A stretch of 64,000 nt of DNA from Nitrobacter sp039808345. GTDB taxonomy: Bacteria; Pseudomonadota; Alphaproteobacteria; Rhizobiales; Xanthobacteraceae. The notes below the pieces were generated by a model. It searched no databases, had not been told where the DNA came from, and saw nothing but the letters and a program-made list of their open reading frames with translations. The stretch covers positions 1,364,001-1,428,000 of the forward strand of contig NZ_CP181167.1 of assembly GCF_047824785.1 (NCBI RefSeq), in the 5' to 3' direction. Positions 41,403 to 50,047 of this stretch are shown piece by piece (position 1 is the first letter of the stretch; each line of letters begins with the position of its first letter). Made by a program: the position numbers and the translations under genes.

Positions 41403-42509
41403 ATGTTTTACTGGTTGATCGATCTTTCCAATACGGTCCCGGGGCTCGGCATCTTCAAGCCGCTTCTGAACGTCTTTCGCTACATCACCTTCCGCACCGG
41501 CGGCGCGGTGGTGACGGGCGCGCTGTTCGTGTTCCTGTTCGGGCCCTGGATCATCGACAATCTTCGCCTGCGGCAGGGTAAGGGACAACCGATCCGCGCC
41601 GACGGCCCGCAGTCGCATCTCGTCAGCAAGAAGGGCACGCCGACGATGGGCGGCCTGATGATCCTGTCGGGACTTGTCGTGTCGACCGTGCTGTGGGCCA
41701 ATCCTCTTAATCCCTATGTCTGGATCGTGCTTGCGGTGACGCTCGGTTTCGGTCTCATCGGCTTCTATGACGACTATCTGAAGGTGACCAAGCAGACCCA
41801 TGCCGGATTTTCCGGACGCACCCGCCTGCTGCTTGAGCTCCTGATCGCGCTGGCCGCGTGCTATGCGCTGACCCGGCTCGGCCGCGAGCCGTTCTCGACC
41901 GCGCTGGTGATCCCGTTCTTCAAGGACGTGGCGCTGGATCTCGGCTGGTTCTTTCTCGGCTTTGGCGCCTTCATCATCGTCGGAGCGGGCAACGCGGTGA
42001 ATCTCACCGACGGCCTCGACGGCCTCGCCATCGTGCCGGTCATGATCGCGGCGGCGAGCTTCGCCATGATCGCCTATCTCGCCGGCAACGCGATGTTCGC
42101 CGACTATCTCCAGATCAACTACGTCGCCGGCGCGGGCGAACTGGCGGTGCTGTGCGGCGCGGTACTCGGAGCCGGCCTCGGGTTTCTCTGGTTCAACGCT
42201 CCGCCGGCCTCGATCTTCATGGGCGACACCGGTTCGCTCGCGCTCGGCGGCATGCTCGGCTCGATCGCGGTGGCGGTGAAGCATGAAATCGTGCTGGCCG
42301 TGATCGGCGGCCTGTTCGTGCTGGAAGCGGTGTCGGTGATCGTGCAGGTGGCGTCGTTCAAGCTCACGGGAAAGCGCATCTTCAAGATGGCGCCGATCCA
42401 CCACCACTTCGAGCAGCTCGGCTGGACCGAGCCGCAGATCGTGATCAGGTTCTGGATCATTTCGGTGATGCTGGCGCTGGCCGGTCTTTCGACGCTGAAG
42501 CTGCGGTGA
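41403..42509 (+). CDS. mraY: Phospho-MurNAc-pentapeptide translocase
   Basis: 368-aa membrane enzyme forming lipid I. Ten hydrophobic segments; KGTPTMGGLMIL, IGFYDDYLKVT (catalytic Asp pair), GNAVNLTDGLDGLA and the C-terminal IFKMAPIHHHFEQLGWTEPQ with the HHH motif. No clear Shine-Dalgarno before ATG 41403; the leader hairpin may occupy it. Confidence 0.97.
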   Translation: MFYWLIDLSNTVPGLGIFKPLLNVFRYITFRTGGAVVTGALFVFLFGPWIIDNLRLRQGKGQPIRADGPQSHLVSKKGTPTMGGLMILSGLVVSTVLWANPLNPYVWIVLAVTLGFGLIGFYDDYLKVTKQTHAGFSGRTRLLLELLIALAACYALTRLGREPFSTALVIPFFKDVALDLGWFFLGFGAFIIVGAGNAVNLTDGLDGLAIVPVMIAAASFAMIAYLAGNAMFADYLQINYVAGAGELAVLCGAVLGAGLGFLWFNAPPASIFMGDTGSLALGGMLGSIAVAVKHEIVLAVIGGLFVLEAVSVIVQVASFKLTGKRIFKMAPIHHHFEQLGWTEPQIVIRFWIISVMLALAGLSTLKLR

Positions 42510-42519
42510 TGAAGACCCC

Positions 42520-43920
42520 ATGATCCCCGTCACATCCTTTTCCGGCAAGACGGTCGCGGTGTTCGGCCTCGGCGGCTCGGGCCTTGCGAGCTGTCACGCC
42601 CTGAAGGCGGGCGGCGCCGAGGTGATTGCGGGCGACGACAACACCGACAATCTCGCGAAGGCGGCGCAGGCCGGTTTCATCACCGCGGATCTGCGCAACG
42701 TATTGTGGACGAACTTTGCCGCGCTGGTGCTTGCGCCGGGCGTGCCGCTGACGCATCCCTCGCCGCACTGGAGTGTGCTGGCGGCGCGGCAGGCGGGCGT
42801 CGAGGTGATCGGCGACATCGAGCTGTTCTGCCGCGAGCGGGCACGTCATGCGTCCGACGCGCCTTTCATCGCCATCACCGGCACTAACGGCAAGTCCACC
42901 ACGACGGCGCTGGTCGCGCATCTGGTGCGCGAGGCCGGACACGACGTGCAGATGGGCGGCAACATCGGCACCGCGATCCTGTCGCTGGAGCCGCCGCGTA
43001 GGGGGCGCGTGCATGTGATCGAGATGTCGTCGTACCAGATCGACCTCGCGCCCTCGCTCGATCCGACCGTCGGCATTCTGCTCAACCTCAGTCCCGATCA
43101 CCTCGATCGCCACGGCACCATCGAACATTATGCGCGGGTGAAGGAGAGGCTCATCGCCGGCGTGCAGCCGCAGGGCACCGCGGTCGTCGGTGTCGATGAT
43201 CACTGGTGCGCGGCGATCGCCGACCGTCAGGAGCAGGCCGGATGCAGCGTCGTGCGCGTGTCGGTGAAGCGGCCGCTGGCGCATGGCATCAGCGTCGAAC
43301 AGGACAGGATCGTTCTCGTGTCCGGCGGCGCGCGCAGCGAAATCGCGGATATCGGCGGCATAGGTTCGCTGCGCGGACGGCACAACGCGCAGAATGCGGC
43401 CTGCGCTTCGGCGGCGGCGCTGGTGCTGGGGGTCAGCCGGGACATCCTGCAGCAGGACCTGCGCAGTTTCCCCGGTCTTGCGCATCGCATGGAGCAGGTG
43501 GGACGCAAGGCCCATGTGCTGTTCGTCAACGACTCCAAGGGCACCAACGCCGACGCCACCGAGAAGGCGCTGTCGTCCTTCGACGAGATTTTCTGGATCG
43601 CGGGCGGCAAGCCGAAAAGCGGCGGCATCGCCTCGCTCGGCGCGTTCTTCCCGCGCATCCGGAAGGCCTACCTGATCGGAGAGGCGGCGCGGGAGTTCGC
43701 CGCGACGCTGGACGGCAAGGTGGCCTGCGAGATCAGCGGAACGCTGGAAGCCGCCGTGCCTGCGGCGGCGCGGGACGCGGAAGGAGCAGGCCGTGCCGGG
43801 GCGGTGGTGCTGTTGTCGCCGGCCTGCGCTTCATTCGATCAGTTCCGCAATTTTGAAGTTCGCGGCGATCGTTTCCGCGAACTGGTGCAGGCGTTGCCGG
43901 GCTTTACGCCTGTGGTGTAG
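42520..43920 (+). CDS. murD: UDP-MurNAc-L-Ala:D-Glu ligase
   Basis: 466-aa Mur ligase. N-terminal VAVFGLGGSGLASCHALKAG (UDP-binding), ATP loop ITGTNGKSTTTALVAHLV, LSPDHLDRHGTIEHYA and FVNDSKGTNADATEKAL. Starts 10 bases after mraY. Confidence 0.96.
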   Translation: MIPVTSFSGKTVAVFGLGGSGLASCHALKAGGAEVIAGDDNTDNLAKAAQAGFITADLRNVLWTNFAALVLAPGVPLTHPSPHWSVLAARQAGVEVIGDIELFCRERARHASDAPFIAITGTNGKSTTTALVAHLVREAGHDVQMGGNIGTAILSLEPPRRGRVHVIEMSSYQIDLAPSLDPTVGILLNLSPDHLDRHGTIEHYARVKERLIAGVQPQGTAVVGVDDHWCAAIADRQEQAGCSVVRVSVKRPLAHGISVEQDRIVLVSGGARSEIADIGGIGSLRGRHNAQNAACASAAALVLGVSRDILQQDLRSFPGLAHRMEQVGRKAHVLFVNDSKGTNADATEKALSSFDEIFWIAGGKPKSGGIASLGAFFPRIRKAYLIGEAAREFAATLDGKVACEISGTLEAAVPAAARDAEGAGRAGAVVLLSPACASFDQFRNFEVRGDRFRELVQALPGFTPVV

Positions 43921-44050
43921 CCCGCGCCGCCGCAACCATTCTCCGGCGGAGCGTGCTTTTGTGAGTCGCGGCAAAGATTTAGCGACAGCCTTAACTCTCC
44001 GGTAACCACGATGGGGGACCAATGGGCGACCGCCGCCCGCAGGACCTGTC

Positions 44051-45202
44051 ATGATCTCACGCGAACAACGCACGCCGCTCTCGGAATGGTGGTGGACCGT
44101 GGATCGGCTGCTGCTGGCGGCCTTGGTGCTGTTGATGCTCACCGGCGTCGTGCTGTCGCTGGCGGCGAGCCCGTCGGTCGCGACCCGGATCGGGCTTGAT
44201 CCGTTTCACTTCTTCCATCGTCATGTGATGTTTCTGCTGCCGTCGATTATGGTGATGGTCGGCGTGTCGTTCCTGTCGCCGCGCCAGATCCGCCGCTCCG
44301 CGCTGATCGTGTTCGCGCTGAGCATCGTTCTGATCGTGGCGACGCTCGGATTAGGTCCGGAGGTCAAGGGCGCGAAACGCTGGATCACGATCCTCGGCGT
44401 CAACATCCAGGCTTCGGAGTCGGCGAAACCCGCCTTCGTCGTGCTGGCGGCATGGCTGTTCTCGGAATCCGCGCGCAAGCCGGAGATGCCCGCCACCTCG
44501 ATGGCGCTCGCGCTGCTGTTGAGCCTGGTGGCGCTGCTGGTGATGGAGCCGGACTTCGGCCAGACCATGCTGATCCTGACGGTGTGGGGGGCGCTGTTCT
44601 TCATTGCCGGGATGCGCATCATCTGGGTGTTCGGACTCGCGGGCACGGCGATGGCCGGTCTGTTCGCGGCCTACATGACGGTGCCGCACGTCGCGGCCCG
44701 CATCCGGCGCTTCATGGATCCGGCCTCCGGCGACACCTTCCAGGTCGATACCGCGATGGAGGCTTTCGCCAATGGCGGCTGGTTCGGGCTCGGCCCCGGC
44801 GAAGGCGTCGCCAAGCGGAGCCTCCCCGACAGTCACACCGACTTCGTGTTCGCTGTCGGCGCCGAAGAGTTCGGCATCATCATGTGTCTCGGGCTGCTGG
44901 CGCTGTTCACCTTCATCGTCATGCGCACGCTGTCGCGCGCCTACGCCTCCGAAGATCTGTTCTCGCGTTTCGCCGCGTCGGGGCTCGCGATCATGTTCGG
45001 AATGCAGGCGGCCATCAACATGGCGGTCAACCTGCATCTGATTCCCGCCAAGGGCATGACGCTGCCGTTCATTTCCTATGGCGGCTCGTCGATGATATCG
45101 CTCGCTTACGGCGCCGGCTTGATGCTGTCGCTGACGCGCGAGCGGCCGCGCACTGAGATGGAATCGATCGGGGAGAGCGCCGTTGCTCCGCGTTATGCGT
45201 AA
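44051..45202 (+). CDS. ftsW: Septal peptidoglycan polymerase FtsW (SEDS)
   Basis: 383-aa SEDS glycosyltransferase, about ten membrane helices. It carries GAKRWITILGVNIQASESAK and, in the large periplasmic loop and after, MEPDFGQTMLILTVWG, GPGEGVAKRSLPDSHTDFVF and the C-terminal PAKGMTLPFISYGGSSMIS. A 130-bp gap separates it from murD, with TTAA-N7-GTAA at about 43991. Partner of FtsI. Confidence 0.95.
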   Translation: MISREQRTPLSEWWWTVDRLLLAALVLLMLTGVVLSLAASPSVATRIGLDPFHFFHRHVMFLLPSIMVMVGVSFLSPRQIRRSALIVFALSIVLIVATLGLGPEVKGAKRWITILGVNIQASESAKPAFVVLAAWLFSESARKPEMPATSMALALLLSLVALLVMEPDFGQTMLILTVWGALFFIAGMRIIWVFGLAGTAMAGLFAAYMTVPHVAARIRRFMDPASGDTFQVDTAMEAFANGGWFGLGPGEGVAKRSLPDSHTDFVFAVGAEEFGIIMCLGLLALFTFIVMRTLSRAYASEDLFSRFAASGLAIMFGMQAAINMAVNLHLIPAKGMTLPFISYGGSSMISLAYGAGLMLSLTRERPRTEMESIGESAVAPRYA

Positions 45203-45256
45203 ATTCACGGCAAGCGCGAGCATGGCGGGAAGCATTTCGTTCGGACATCGAAGTCC

Positions 45257-46363
45257 ATGACCGCCGCACCTCTCATCCTCCTTGCCGCGGGCGGCACCGG
45301 TGGACACCTGTTTCCCGCCGAGGCGCTCGCCGTCGAGTTGATGAATCGCGGCTTGCGCGTGCGGCTGGTGACGGACTCGCGCGCGCTGCGCTATAGCGGA
45401 TTGTTCTCGAAAGACATGACCGACGTGGTTCCGAGCGAGACCGTGCGCGGCCGTTCGCCATGGGCGCTGGCGCGCACCGGCCTGATGCTCGCGGCCGGCA
45501 CGGCCGTCGCGTTCAACCTGATGCGCGTCCTGAAGCCCGCCGCCGTGGTCGGATTCGGCGGCTATCCGACTTTGCCCCCGCTGATCGCGGCGCGCCTCAA
45601 GGGCATTCCGACCGTGATCCATGATTCCAACGCGGTGATGGGGCGCGCCAACAGCTTTCTGTCGAAGCGTGTCAGCGCTATCGCCACCTCGCTGCCGGGC
45701 GTGCTCGACAAGGAACCATCGCTGATCGGCAAGACCACGACCACCGGCACGCCGATGCGGCCTGCTATTCTCGCCGCCGCCGCCGTGCCGTTCACGGCGC
45801 CGGGCTTGGGCGATCCTTTGCGCGTTCTCGTGGTCGGCGGCAGCCAGGGTGCGCGCGTCATGAGCGATATCGTGCCGGGCGCGATCGAAAAACTCGAACC
45901 GGCGTTGCGTGGGCGATTGGTTTTGACCCAGCAGGTGCGCGACGAGGACATGGCGCGGGTGCGCGAGATTTATGACCGGCTGGAGATCGAAGCCGAGCTT
46001 GCTCCGTTTTTCGCCGACCTTCCGGCGCGGCTGGCGTCGAGTCATATCGTTGTATCCCGCTCCGGCGCGGGTACGGTGGCCGAACTCGGAGCGATCGGCC
46101 GCCCCTCCGTTCTGGTGCCGCTGCCGGGCGCGATCGATCAGGATCAGTTCGCCAACGCCGGCGTGCTGGCTGACGCGGGCGGTGCGATCCGCATCGTGCA
46201 GCCTGATTTCACTCCTGACCGGCTGGCGGCGGAATTGTCCGCGCTGGCCGACGATCCGGCGCGGCTCGCGGCCATGGCGGCGGCGGCGCGCGCCGTGGGC
46301 CGCCTCGACGCCGCCGAGCGGCTGGCGGATCTGGTCATGCGCGTGGCGCGAACCGGGGCCTGA
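45257..46363 (+). CDS. murG: UDP-GlcNAc transferase forming lipid II
   Basis: 368-aa peripheral membrane glycosyltransferase. First Gly loop LLAAGGTGGHLFPAEALA, VVGFGGYPTLPPLIAA, VVGGSQGARVMSD and the UDP-GlcNAc segment SRSGAGTVAELGAIGRPSVL ... PGAIDQDQFANA. ATG 45257 directly gives the family N-terminus. Confidence 0.96.
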   Translation: MTAAPLILLAAGGTGGHLFPAEALAVELMNRGLRVRLVTDSRALRYSGLFSKDMTDVVPSETVRGRSPWALARTGLMLAAGTAVAFNLMRVLKPAAVVGFGGYPTLPPLIAARLKGIPTVIHDSNAVMGRANSFLSKRVSAIATSLPGVLDKEPSLIGKTTTTGTPMRPAILAAAAVPFTAPGLGDPLRVLVVGGSQGARVMSDIVPGAIEKLEPALRGRLVLTQQVRDEDMARVREIYDRLEIEAELAPFFADLPARLASSHIVVSRSGAGTVAELGAIGRPSVLVPLPGAIDQDQFANAGVLADAGGAIRIVQPDFTPDRLAAELSALADDPARLAAMAAAARAVGRLDAAERLADLVMRVARTGA

Positions 46364-46436
46364 TCGCTTGACGAAGATGCGGACAGAAAACCGCTACACA
46401 CTGTTCCTCATCCCGCTCTATAAGGCCAGGCACGGC

Positions 46437-46603
46437 TAGCGTCCCGATTCCGAAGTTCGTATACCCTTGCCGCAACCTTTGATGCGAACTTCGGAATCAA
46501 AGGGACACTAGCAATTTTATGATTCTAGTGTGGTTTAGGTTCAGAAGTTCGCTTGACGGACTCGATGGGGCAATGAAGCGAACTTCTGAACCACCACACT
46601 AGC
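46437..46603. repeat. Tandem family 2 hairpins before murC
   Basis: First hairpin GTCCCGATTCCGAAGTTCG ... GCGAACTTCGGAATCAAAGG followed by GACACTAGCAA and TATGATTCTAG (46437-46530). Second hairpin TAGTGTGG-TTTAGGTTCAGAAG-TTCGC ... GCGAACTTCTGAACC-ACCACACTA (46527-46602). Together they fill most of the murG-murC gap. Confidence 0.8.
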
Positions 46604-46629
46604 GGGAATCACTCGGACGAGAGACGGAC

Positions 46630-48033
46630 ATGAGACTGCCGCGCGAAATCGGCCCCATCCACTTCGTCGGCATCGGCGGCATCGGCATGAGCGGCATCGC
46701 CGAGGTGCTGTGCAACCTCGGCTACACGGTGCAGGGCTCGGACGCTTCCGAGGGCGCTAACGTGGTGCGTCTGCGCGAGAAGGGCGTCAAGGTCACGGTC
46801 GGCCACAAGGCCGGGAACGTGAACGGCGCGGACGTGCTGGTCGTTTCAACCGCCATCAAGCGCGACAATCCCGAGCTGATGGCGGCGCGCGCGCAGCGCA
46901 TTCCGGTGGTGCGCCGCGCGGAAATGCTGGCGGAGCTGATGCGGCTGAAAAGCTGCGTCGCGATCGCCGGTACACACGGCAAGACCACCACCACCTCCAT
47001 GGTTGCGACGCTGCTCGACGCGGGCGATTTCGATCCCACGGTCATCAACGGCGGAATCATCAACGCCTACGGCACCAACGCGCGGCTGGGGGACGGCGAG
47101 TGGATGGTGGTGGAAGCGGACGAGAGCGACGGCACCTTCCTCAAGCTGCCGGCCGATGTCGCCATCGTCACCAACGTCGATGCCGAGCATCTTGACCACT
47201 TCAAGACCTTCGACGCCGTGCAGGACGCATTCCGTTCGTTCGTGGAGAACGTGCCGTTCTACGGCTTCGCGGTGATGTGCATCGATCATCCGGTGGTGCA
47301 GGCCATGGTCGGCAGGATCGAGGATCGGCGCATCATTACGTATGGGCAGAATCCGCAGGCCGATGTCAGGCTGGTCGATCTCGCGCCGAACGGTGGCGGC
47401 TCGCATTTCAAGGTGATGTTCCGCAACCGCAAGACCGACGCCGCGCACGAAATCTCCGATCTGGTGTTGCCGATGCCGGGTCCGCATAACGCGCTCAACG
47501 CCACGGCGGCGATCGCGGTGGCGCATGAACTGGGCATTCCCGACGCGACCATCCGCAAGGCGCTCGCGGCCTTCGGCGGCGTCAAGCGCCGCTTCACCAG
47601 AACCGGCGAGTGGAACGGCGTCACCGTCATCGACGACTACGGCCATCATCCGGTCGAGATCGCGGCGGTGCTGAAAGCGGCGCGCGAGTCCACCGCGGGC
47701 AGGGTCATCGCGGTGGTGCAGCCGCATCGCTATACGCGGCTGCAAGCGCTGTTCGAGGAATTCTGCACCTGCTTCAACGACGCCGACACCGTTGTCGTCG
47801 CGGAAGTCTATCCGGCCGGAGAGACGCCGATCGCGGGGATCGATCGCGATCACTTCGTGCTCGGCCTGCGCGCCCACGGCCACCGCGAGGTGGTGCCGCT
47901 GCCGGAATCCGCGGCGCTCGCGGGCGTCATCGCGGGTTATGCCAAGCCCGGCGACTATGTCGTGTGCCTCGGCGCCGGCAACATCACGCAATGGGCCTAT
48001 GCGTTGCCGAATGAATTGAAGGCGTTGGGATGA
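46630..48033 (+). CDS. murC: UDP-MurNAc:L-alanine ligase
   Basis: 467-aa Mur ligase starting the peptide stem. IHFVGIGGIGMSGIAEVL (UDP-binding), ATP loop IAGTHGKTTTTSMVATLL, NVDAEHLDHF and DDYGHHPVEIAAVLKAAR. Overlaps murB as ATGA. Confidence 0.97.
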   Translation: MRLPREIGPIHFVGIGGIGMSGIAEVLCNLGYTVQGSDASEGANVVRLREKGVKVTVGHKAGNVNGADVLVVSTAIKRDNPELMAARAQRIPVVRRAEMLAELMRLKSCVAIAGTHGKTTTTSMVATLLDAGDFDPTVINGGIINAYGTNARLGDGEWMVVEADESDGTFLKLPADVAIVTNVDAEHLDHFKTFDAVQDAFRSFVENVPFYGFAVMCIDHPVVQAMVGRIEDRRIITYGQNPQADVRLVDLAPNGGGSHFKVMFRNRKTDAAHEISDLVLPMPGPHNALNATAAIAVAHELGIPDATIRKALAAFGGVKRRFTRTGEWNGVTVIDDYGHHPVEIAAVLKAARESTAGRVIAVVQPHRYTRLQALFEEFCTCFNDADTVVVAEVYPAGETPIAGIDRDHFVLGLRAHGHREVVPLPESAALAGVIAGYAKPGDYVVCLGAGNITQWAYALPNELKALG

Positions 48034-48983
48034 GTGTTTTTGCTACACTCGTTCCAGAACTGAAATCGCGGATGCCGGACTTGCGCGGGAGGCTGCTGGC
48101 AAATGAATCGCTGGCGCCGTTGACCTGGTTTCGCGTCGGTGGTCCGGCGCAGGCGCTGTTCACGCCGGCGGACGAGGATGACCTTGCTTACTTCCTGCGC
48201 CATCTGCCGGAGGAAATACCGGTCTGCTGCATCGGCGTCGGCTCCAACCTGATCGTGCGCGATCGCGGGCTGCCGGGCGTGGTAATTCGCCTGCCGCCAC
48301 GCGGCTTCGGCGAGATATCGATCGATGGCGATGCCGTGCACGCCGGCGCCGCCGCGCTTGACAAGCGTGTCGCGGAGGCGGCCGCGGCCGCCGACATCGG
48401 CGGGCTTGAGTTCTATTTCGGCATTCCCGGCACCATCGGCGGCGCGCTGCGGATGAACGCGGGCGCCAACGGCAGCGAGACCAGGGATGTTCTTGTCGAA
48501 GCCCGCGCGCTCAGCCGTCGCGGCGAAAAAATGACTTTCGATAATTCCAGCATGGCGTTCGACTATCGCAAGAGCGGAGTCGATTCCTCCGTCATCTTCA
48601 CCGGCGCCATCTTTCGAGGCCGTATAACCGAGCCGGAGGCGATCCGCGCGCGCATGAACGAGGTGCAGGCTCACCGAGAGACAGTGCAGCCGATCCGCGA
48701 AAAGACCGGTGGTTCGACGTTCAAGAATCCGCCGGGCCAGAGTGCGTGGAAACTGATCGACGCCGCCGGGTTGCGCGGCCATCGTGTCGGCGGCGCGCAG
48801 GTGTCGGACATGCACTGCAATTTTCTCATCAACACCGGAGAGGCCACCGCGCGCGACATCGAGACCCTGGGGGAGACCGTACGCGAGCGGGTGAAACAGC
48901 ATTCCGGCATCGAGCTGCAATGGGAAATCAAGAGAATCGGGTTGGAGCATGATCCCGAAAAGTGGAAACCGGTTTTCGGATAA
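48030..48983 (+). CDS. murB: UDP-N-acetylenolpyruvoylglucosamine reductase
   Basis: 317-aa FAD enzyme reducing UDP-GlcNAc-enolpyruvate to UDP-MurNAc. TWFRVGGPAQALFTP, GVGSNLIVRDRGLPGVVIRL (FAD), FGIPGTIGGALRMNAGANG, and FKNPPGQSAWKLIDAAGLRG are typical of the type I/II enzyme. The last roughly 12 residues (EHDPEKWKPVFG) and the TAA stop come from a palindromic repeat at 48945-48993, not from ancestral murB sequence. Confidence 0.95.
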   Translation: MSVFATLVPELKSRMPDLRGRLLANESLAPLTWFRVGGPAQALFTPADEDDLAYFLRHLPEEIPVCCIGVGSNLIVRDRGLPGVVIRLPPRGFGEISIDGDAVHAGAAALDKRVAEAAAAADIGGLEFYFGIPGTIGGALRMNAGANGSETRDVLVEARALSRRGEKMTFDNSSMAFDYRKSGVDSSVIFTGAIFRGRITEPEAIRARMNEVQAHRETVQPIREKTGGSTFKNPPGQSAWKLIDAAGLRGHRVGGAQVSDMHCNFLINTGEATARDIETLGETVRERVKQHSGIELQWEIKRIGLEHDPEKWKPVFG

Positions 48984-48993
48984 GATCATGCTC
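48945..48993. repeat. GAGCATGATC repeat fused to the murB end
   Basis: GAGCATGATCCCGAAAAGTG ... CGGATAAGATCATGCTC; arms GAGCATGATC / GATCATGCTC. It provides the last codons and TAA stop of murB. Confidence 0.85.
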
Positions 48994-49010
48994 AATCAAA
49001 AGATAAGGCG

Positions 49011-49045
49011 AGAGTCTGATTCAATGCAGTTGAATCAGACTCTCG
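49011..49045. repeat. Perfect hairpin in the ddl leader
   Basis: GAGAGTCTGATTCA / TGAATCAGACTCTC, a 14-bp perfect stem with a loop of about 7 bases, ending 10 bases before the ddl ATG. No T-tract follows. Confidence 0.75.
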
Positions 49046-49054
49046 AATAGGACC

Positions 49055-50047
49055 ATGCGCATCACCGTTCTGTTCGGCGGCAGCAACAAGGAGCGTCTCG
49101 TTTCAGTCGCGAGCGCGCAGGCGCTGCATCACGCGTTGCCGGAGGCTGATCTGTGGTTCTGGAATCCTCGCGATGAAATCATCGACGTGCGATCCGAAAC
49201 GCTGCGGGATCATGCGCGGCCGTTCGAGGACGAGTTCGTTCCTGGCGGATCAGGCGCGCCGCTTGAACGGGCGCTGGACAGGGCCAGGGCGGAGGGCCGC
49301 GTGCTGGTGCTCGGCCTTCACGGAGGCCGCGCCGAGAACGGTGAACTTCAGGCGATGTGCGAACTTCGCCGCATCCCCTTTACCGGATCCGGCTCGGCGG
49401 CCTCGCATCTTGCGTTCGACAAAGTTGCGGCCAAGCGGTTCGTGGCCTTTGCCGGGGTCCCCACGCCGGCGCACATTCCGCTGCAGTCCATCGATCGCGC
49501 GCTTGCCGAACAGGGCCGGCTGGTCGCCAAGCCCGCATGCGACGGATCGAGCTATGGCCTGATCTTCGTCGATGCGCCGCAGGATATCGTCACCGTCCGC
49601 GAGGCGGCGAAGACCGAAGACTATGTGATCGAACCCTTCGTGTCGGGCGTCGAAGCGACCTGCGGCGTGCTGGAGCGTTCCGACGGCTCGGTCATCGCGC
49701 TTCCGCCGGTCGAGATCGTGCCGGCCGAGGGCGCGTTCGACTACGCCGCGAAGTATCTCGCGAAGACGACGCAGGAGATCTGTCCGGGACGTTTCGCGCC
49801 GGAGATCGCCAGCCAGATCATGGATCACTCGCTGCGGGCGCATCGCGCCTTGTCCTGTCGCGGCTATTCCCGCACCGACTTCATCGTGACCGGCAAGGGG
49901 CCGGTCTATCTGGAGACCAACACCCTGCCGGGCCTGACCGCGGCCTCGCTTTACCCCAAGGCGCTTCATGCGCAGGGGATCGGGTTCGCTGATTTTCTGC
50001 GCGACCAGATCGTGCTCGCCGAAAAGGCCGTCCGTCCGAGCCTGTAG
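49055..50047 (+). CDS. ddl: D-alanine--D-alanine ligase (divergent)
   Basis: 330-aa ATP-grasp ligase making D-Ala-D-Ala. The position between murB and ftsQ is standard. The N-terminus is VLFGGSNKERLVSVASA (usually GG-x-SxE-x-xVS), the second motif is LHGGRAENGELQA where most Ddl have HGxxGEDGxxQG, and the C-terminal LETNTLPGLTAASLYPKAL is conserved. Arg/Asp/Glu residues of the ATP-grasp metal site (SRTDFIVTG, LETNTLPG) remain. ATAGGACC precedes ATG 49055. Either a diverged Ddl or a related amino acid ligase; context favours Ddl. Confidence 0.85.
   Translation: MRITVLFGGSNKERLVSVASAQALHHALPEADLWFWNPRDEIIDVRSETLRDHARPFEDEFVPGGSGAPLERALDRARAEGRVLVLGLHGGRAENGELQAMCELRRIPFTGSGSAASHLAFDKVAAKRFVAFAGVPTPAHIPLQSIDRALAEQGRLVAKPACDGSSYGLIFVDAPQDIVTVREAAKTEDYVIEPFVSGVEATCGVLERSDGSVIALPPVEIVPAEGAFDYAAKYLAKTTQEICPGRFAPEIASQIMDHSLRAHRALSCRGYSRTDFIVTGKGPVYLETNTLPGLTAASLYPKALHAQGIGFADFLRDQIVLAEKAVRPSL

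Noticed and set aside
43988..44006. TTAA-N7-GTAA before ftsW as a CtrA site
   Set aside because: Second half-site is mismatched; not enough to call.
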